A stretch of DNA of 64,000 bases from Halorussus caseinilyticus (lineage in GTDB: Archaea > Halobacteriota > Halobacteria > Halobacteriales > Haladaptataceae). The stretch covers positions 186,001-250,000 of the forward strand of contig NZ_CP119810.1 in NCBI RefSeq assembly GCF_029338395.1, read 5' to 3'. Both the position numbers and the translations under genes were made by a program. The notes under the pieces were generated by a model. That model did not search any database. It was not told the DNA's origin and was given only the letters and a program-made list of their open reading frames with translations. Below are positions 61,541-64,000 of the stretch, in pieces; position 1 is the first letter of the stretch, and the number at the start of each line of letters is the position of its first letter.

Positions 61541-62314
61541 ATGACCGACACCCCGGAGTTCAAGCGACGGCTTCGAGACGGCGGCTCGGTCGTGGGCCAC
61601 TGGCTCTCCATCGGCCACCCCGCAGTCGCCGAAATCTGCGCCCGCGACGCCGACTTCGCGGTCGTAGACACCGAACACGCGCCGACAGACCTCGAAAGCG
61701 TGGCGAACGTCGCCCGAGCAGTCGAGTCCGCAGGGGACGCCGCCGCGCTCGCTCGCGTGGCCGACGACGACCCCGTGCGAATCAAGCGCGTGCTGGACAC
61801 CGGCGTTTCCGGTGTCTTGGTGCCGATGGTCGAATCGGCGGACGAGGCCCGGCGAGTCGTCGAAGCCGTGCGCTACCCGCCCGAGGGAATCCGAGGAATC
61901 GCGGGGTCGCGGGCCAACGACTACGGCCGGGACCTCGCCGAACAGGTCGAACGCGCGGGCGCGGACCTCGTGACGATAGTGCAGGTCGAGACCGAGCGCG
62001 CGGTCGAGAACGCCCGCGAAATCGCCGCGGTCGAAGGTATCGACGCTCTGCTCGTCGGTCCCGCAGACCTCTCGGGGTCGCTGGGCGTCTTCGGCGAGTA
62101 CGACGCCGACGAGTTCCGCGAGGCGGTCGAGTCGGTCCTCGACGCGGCCCGCGCGTCCAACACCCCGGTCGGGACGCTGGCGACCACCGACGACGAGATT
62201 CGCCGGTGGGTCGACTACGGTTACGACTACCAACTCGTCGGCGTGGACGCTGGCTACCTAGCCTCGGGGGTCGAACGCGCCCGGAGCGCCTACGACGAAG
62301 CGACGGATGATTGA
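61541..62314 (+). CDS. HpcH/HpaI aldolase family protein
   Basis: 257 aa TIM-barrel class II aldolase of the HpaI type: SVVGHWLSIGHPAVAEICARDADFAVVDTEHAP opens the barrel, GVSGVLVPMVESADEARRVVEAVRYPPEGIRG follows, and the metal ligands are the Glu in VQVETERAVENAREIAAVEGID and the Asp in LLVGPADLSGSLG. Such enzymes cleave 2-keto-3-deoxy acids or act on 4-hydroxy-2-oxo-dioates. ATG at 61541 is chosen; nine residues upstream in frame are poorly conserved. It overlaps the threonine synthase start by 8 nt, so the two are translationally coupled although functionally unrelated by known pathways. Confidence 0.9.
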   Translation: MTDTPEFKRRLRDGGSVVGHWLSIGHPAVAEICARDADFAVVDTEHAPTDLESVANVARAVESAGDAAALARVADDDPVRIKRVLDTGVSGVLVPMVESADEARRVVEAVRYPPEGIRGIAGSRANDYGRDLAEQVERAGADLVTIVQVETERAVENAREIAAVEGIDALLVGPADLSGSLGVFGEYDADEFREAVESVLDAARASNTPVGTLATTDDEIRRWVDYGYDYQLVGVDAGYLASGVERARSAYDEATDD

Positions 62315-63638
62315 CTCCGCTCCGCCGCTGACCTGCTACCGGTGCGGCGCGACGGCCGCGTTCCCCGACCGCAAGCGGTGCGCGTGCGGCGAACCCCTCT
62401 GGTTCGATACGGAGGGCGCGGCGGCCGACTTCGCGTGGCCCGACTCGGGAACCGGCGTCTGGCGCTACGCCGACCTCCTTCCGGTCGGGTCGCGCGCTCG
62501 TTCGGACTCGCGCGCGACCGAGAGCGCGAGCGCAAGCGAGCGCGAGAGCGCAGACCCGCGAGCGCCCGCGGGCGTCGGCGCGGCCGCGGGCGCGACCCCG
62601 CTCGTCCGGGTCCCGACCCTCGACGCCGACGCGGGGTGCCGACTCTGGGTGAAAGACGAGAGCGAGAACCCGACGGGAAGTTTCAAGGACCGCGGGAGCG
62701 CGGTCGGCGCGGCGTGGGCCGCCAGTGCGGGCCGCGAGTGGATTGGAACCGTCTCGCACGGGAACATGGCGATGAGCGTCGCCGCCAACGCCGCCGGGGT
62801 CGCCGACGGCCCGAACGCCGTCGTGTTGGTGCCCGACGACATCTCCGGCGAGCGACTCGCGGCCATCGCCCGGTACGACCCCACCGTCCTCCGGGTCGCG
62901 GGCGACTACGGCCGACTCTACCGCGAGACGCTCGCGTCCGACGCGCCGGTCGAGTTCGTCAACTCCGACACGCCGCTCCGAGTCGCGGGCCAGAAGACCA
63001 CGGCGCTGGAGGTCTGTGAGGCGTTCGCGTCGGGGGCCGCGACCGAGAAGGAAGCGGAGACCACGGCCGAGGCGCGCGACCCGTCGGGTCGCGCGCCGGA
63101 CGCAATCGTCCTCCCGGTCAGTAGCGGCGGCCACGCCAGCGCGACGTGGAAGGCCCTGCGCGAGTTGCAGGCCGCAAACCTGCTCGCCGACGACCTGCCG
63201 CGACTCTACTTCGTGCAGACGGCGGCCTGCGACCCCATCGCGGCGGCCTTCCGCGAGGGCGCTGACGAGGTGACACCCGACGGCGACCCCGGAGACACCG
63301 CGGCTTACTCCATCGCCAACGCCGACCCGCCGAGCGGAACCCGGACGCTCGCGGCGGCGCGCGCGACCGGCGGCGCGGTCCTGTCGGTCCCCGACGACGA
63401 GATTCTGGACGCGAAGGCCACCCTCGCACGCCAAGCGGGGTTCTGCGTCGAACCGGCCTCGGCGACCACGCTCGCGGGGATTCGGCGACTCTCGTCGTCG
63501 GGCGACCTCTCGGCGGACGACGAGGTAGTCGCGGTGCTGACCGGCACCGGATTCCGCGAACTCGACGCCGACGGACCGAACCCCGACACCGTGTCGCTCG
63601 GAGACCTGTCGGGACGACTCCGGGACCTCACCGGGTGA
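62307..63638 (+). CDS. thrC: Threonine synthase
   Basis: 443 aa fold-type II PLP enzyme that converts O-phosphohomoserine to threonine. The N-terminal zinc knuckle (LTCYRCGATAAFPDRKRCACGEPL) marks the archaeal type. PLP lysine in ENPTGSFKDRGS; phosphate-binding SSGGHASATW and the GTGFRELDADGP C-terminus match the family. Around residues 61-94 there is a Ser/Ala/Arg-rich insertion (SDSRATESASASERESADPR) encoded by GC-type hexamers (GAGCGC-like), probably a flexible loop. ATG start overlaps the aldolase stop by 8 nt. Confidence 0.87.
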   Translation: MIDSAPPLTCYRCGATAAFPDRKRCACGEPLWFDTEGAAADFAWPDSGTGVWRYADLLPVGSRARSDSRATESASASERESADPRAPAGVGAAAGATPLVRVPTLDADAGCRLWVKDESENPTGSFKDRGSAVGAAWAASAGREWIGTVSHGNMAMSVAANAAGVADGPNAVVLVPDDISGERLAAIARYDPTVLRVAGDYGRLYRETLASDAPVEFVNSDTPLRVAGQKTTALEVCEAFASGAATEKEAETTAEARDPSGRAPDAIVLPVSSGGHASATWKALRELQAANLLADDLPRLYFVQTAACDPIAAAFREGADEVTPDGDPGDTAAYSIANADPPSGTRTLAAARATGGAVLSVPDDEILDAKATLARQAGFCVEPASATTLAGIRRLSSSGDLSADDEVVAVLTGTGFRELDADGPNPDTVSLGDLSGRLRDLTG

Positions 63639-63653
63639 CGAGCGACCCCTCGA

Positions 63654-63893
63654 CTACTCGTCGGCGAAGTCGAACCCCTCGATTTCCCGGCGCTCGCCCT
63701 CGGGGTCGTCGCCCTCGTACTTGTAGCGCGCGCCGTCGTTCTCCTCCTCGGTGACGCGGTGGGACCCGTCACAGAAGGGGTAGTCCTCCGAGAGACCGCA
63801 GAGACACACCGCGATGTCGCCTTTCTCGTCGTCTAAATCGCTCTCGTCTAACTTGAGCGGGCCGGTCGCCTCGTGGGTGACTTCGCGGGACAT
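63654..63893 (-). CDS. CDGSH iron-sulfur domain protein
   Basis: 79 aa containing the CDGSH motif with [2Fe-2S] ligands: CLCGLSEDYPFCDGSH (three Cys and one His). The short N-terminal DUF1271-type beta segment (LKLDESDLDDEKGDIAVC) is normal for archaeal forms. Role: redox or cluster transfer, poorly known. It is convergent with thrC. Confidence 0.9.
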   Translation of the reverse strand: MSREVTHEATGPLKLDESDLDDEKGDIAVCLCGLSEDYPFCDGSHRVTEEENDGARYKYEGDDPEGERREIEGFDFADE

Positions 63894-63981
63894 GCCCGCA
63901 GGTAGGGAGTGGCGGCACGTAACGCTGGCGTCGGTCGCGGCGGTTGGCGAACTATTTACGCCGGGCGGTTCGACGGACGCT

Positions 63982-64000
63982 ATGGACAGTCACGACCGCG
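63982..64000 (+). CDS. Start of a truncated gene at window end
   Basis: ATG at 63982 opens MDSHDR and continues past the edge. TATTTACG at about 63951 gives the right leaderless promoter spacing. Identity cannot be told from six codons. Confidence 0.4.

Overview
The window is haloarchaeal chromosome (Halobacteriales, Halorussus/Haladaptatus-like). The evidence is high GC with strong GC3, very acidic proteins, leaderless genes with a TATA element about 25 nt before the start codon, and typical haloarchaeal families: HalX response regulator, bacterio-opsin-activator HTH regulator, PGF-CTERM surface proteins, Tat-exported binding protein, NCS2 permease. No rRNA or tRNA gene was recognised. The species cannot be fixed from the sequence alone.

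Layout. 0-10 kb: 5'-part of a CocE/NonD hydrolase, NCS2 uracil/xanthine permease, zinc ribbon, RNase H-like nuclease, a 1405-aa Eco57I-type restriction-methylase, an arylsulfotransferase-like protein and a DICT-domain protein. 10.7-14.6 kb: heme genes hemH-hemG facing hemE, with a small cas-less CRISPR array between the convergent 3' ends. 14.7-18 kb: hydantoinase-type amidohydrolase plus gamma-glutamyltransferase-like Ntn hydrolase. 19-25.3 kb: a secreted beta-propeller protein and a very large FG-GAP/Thr-rich surface protein whose signal peptide lies in another frame than its body. 25.3-26.3 kb: an AT-rich island with two copies of a 25-aa peptide gene. 26.3-31.5 kb: NikR, a hybrid sensor kinase, cytochrome oxidase subunit I, and a Bat-type regulator. 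31.8-43.6 kb: GST, pentapeptide-repeat membrane protein, SHOCT protein, SLC13 permease, InlB/PKD surface protein, formate-dehydrogenase-like molybdoenzyme, HalX response regulator and a small HTH protein. 43.9-48 kb: an orphan sugar-binding protein, membrane protein, small zinc protein and HEAT-pseudokinase. 48.3-53.6 kb: Ca2+ exchanger, Ca2+-type P-ATPase, DUF192 and DUF456. 53.7-55 kb: a ParA-type ATPase with a small partner. 55-57.6 kb: regulators and a stand-alone MCM N-terminal domain. 58-64 kb: D-lactate/glycolate dehydrogenase fusion, aldolase, threonine synthase and CDGSH protein.

Two things stand out. First, the 25-aa peptide gene is present twice with identical protein sequence, each copy with its own TATA element and near-perfect Shine-Dalgarno; no partner enzyme is visible, so it could be a RiPP precursor, signal peptide or small regulator. 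Second, arrays of A/T-rich hexamers of the form GNNNNC (GTAAAC, GAAAAC and their complements) occur only between 48.1 and 58.9 kb, centred on the ParA cassette, including immediately on both sides of it, and even inside the reading frames of neighbouring genes. This looks like an iteron/centromere-like landscape around a chromosomal partition-type cassette. Long perfect GC-rich hairpins recur in intergenic regions throughout the window.
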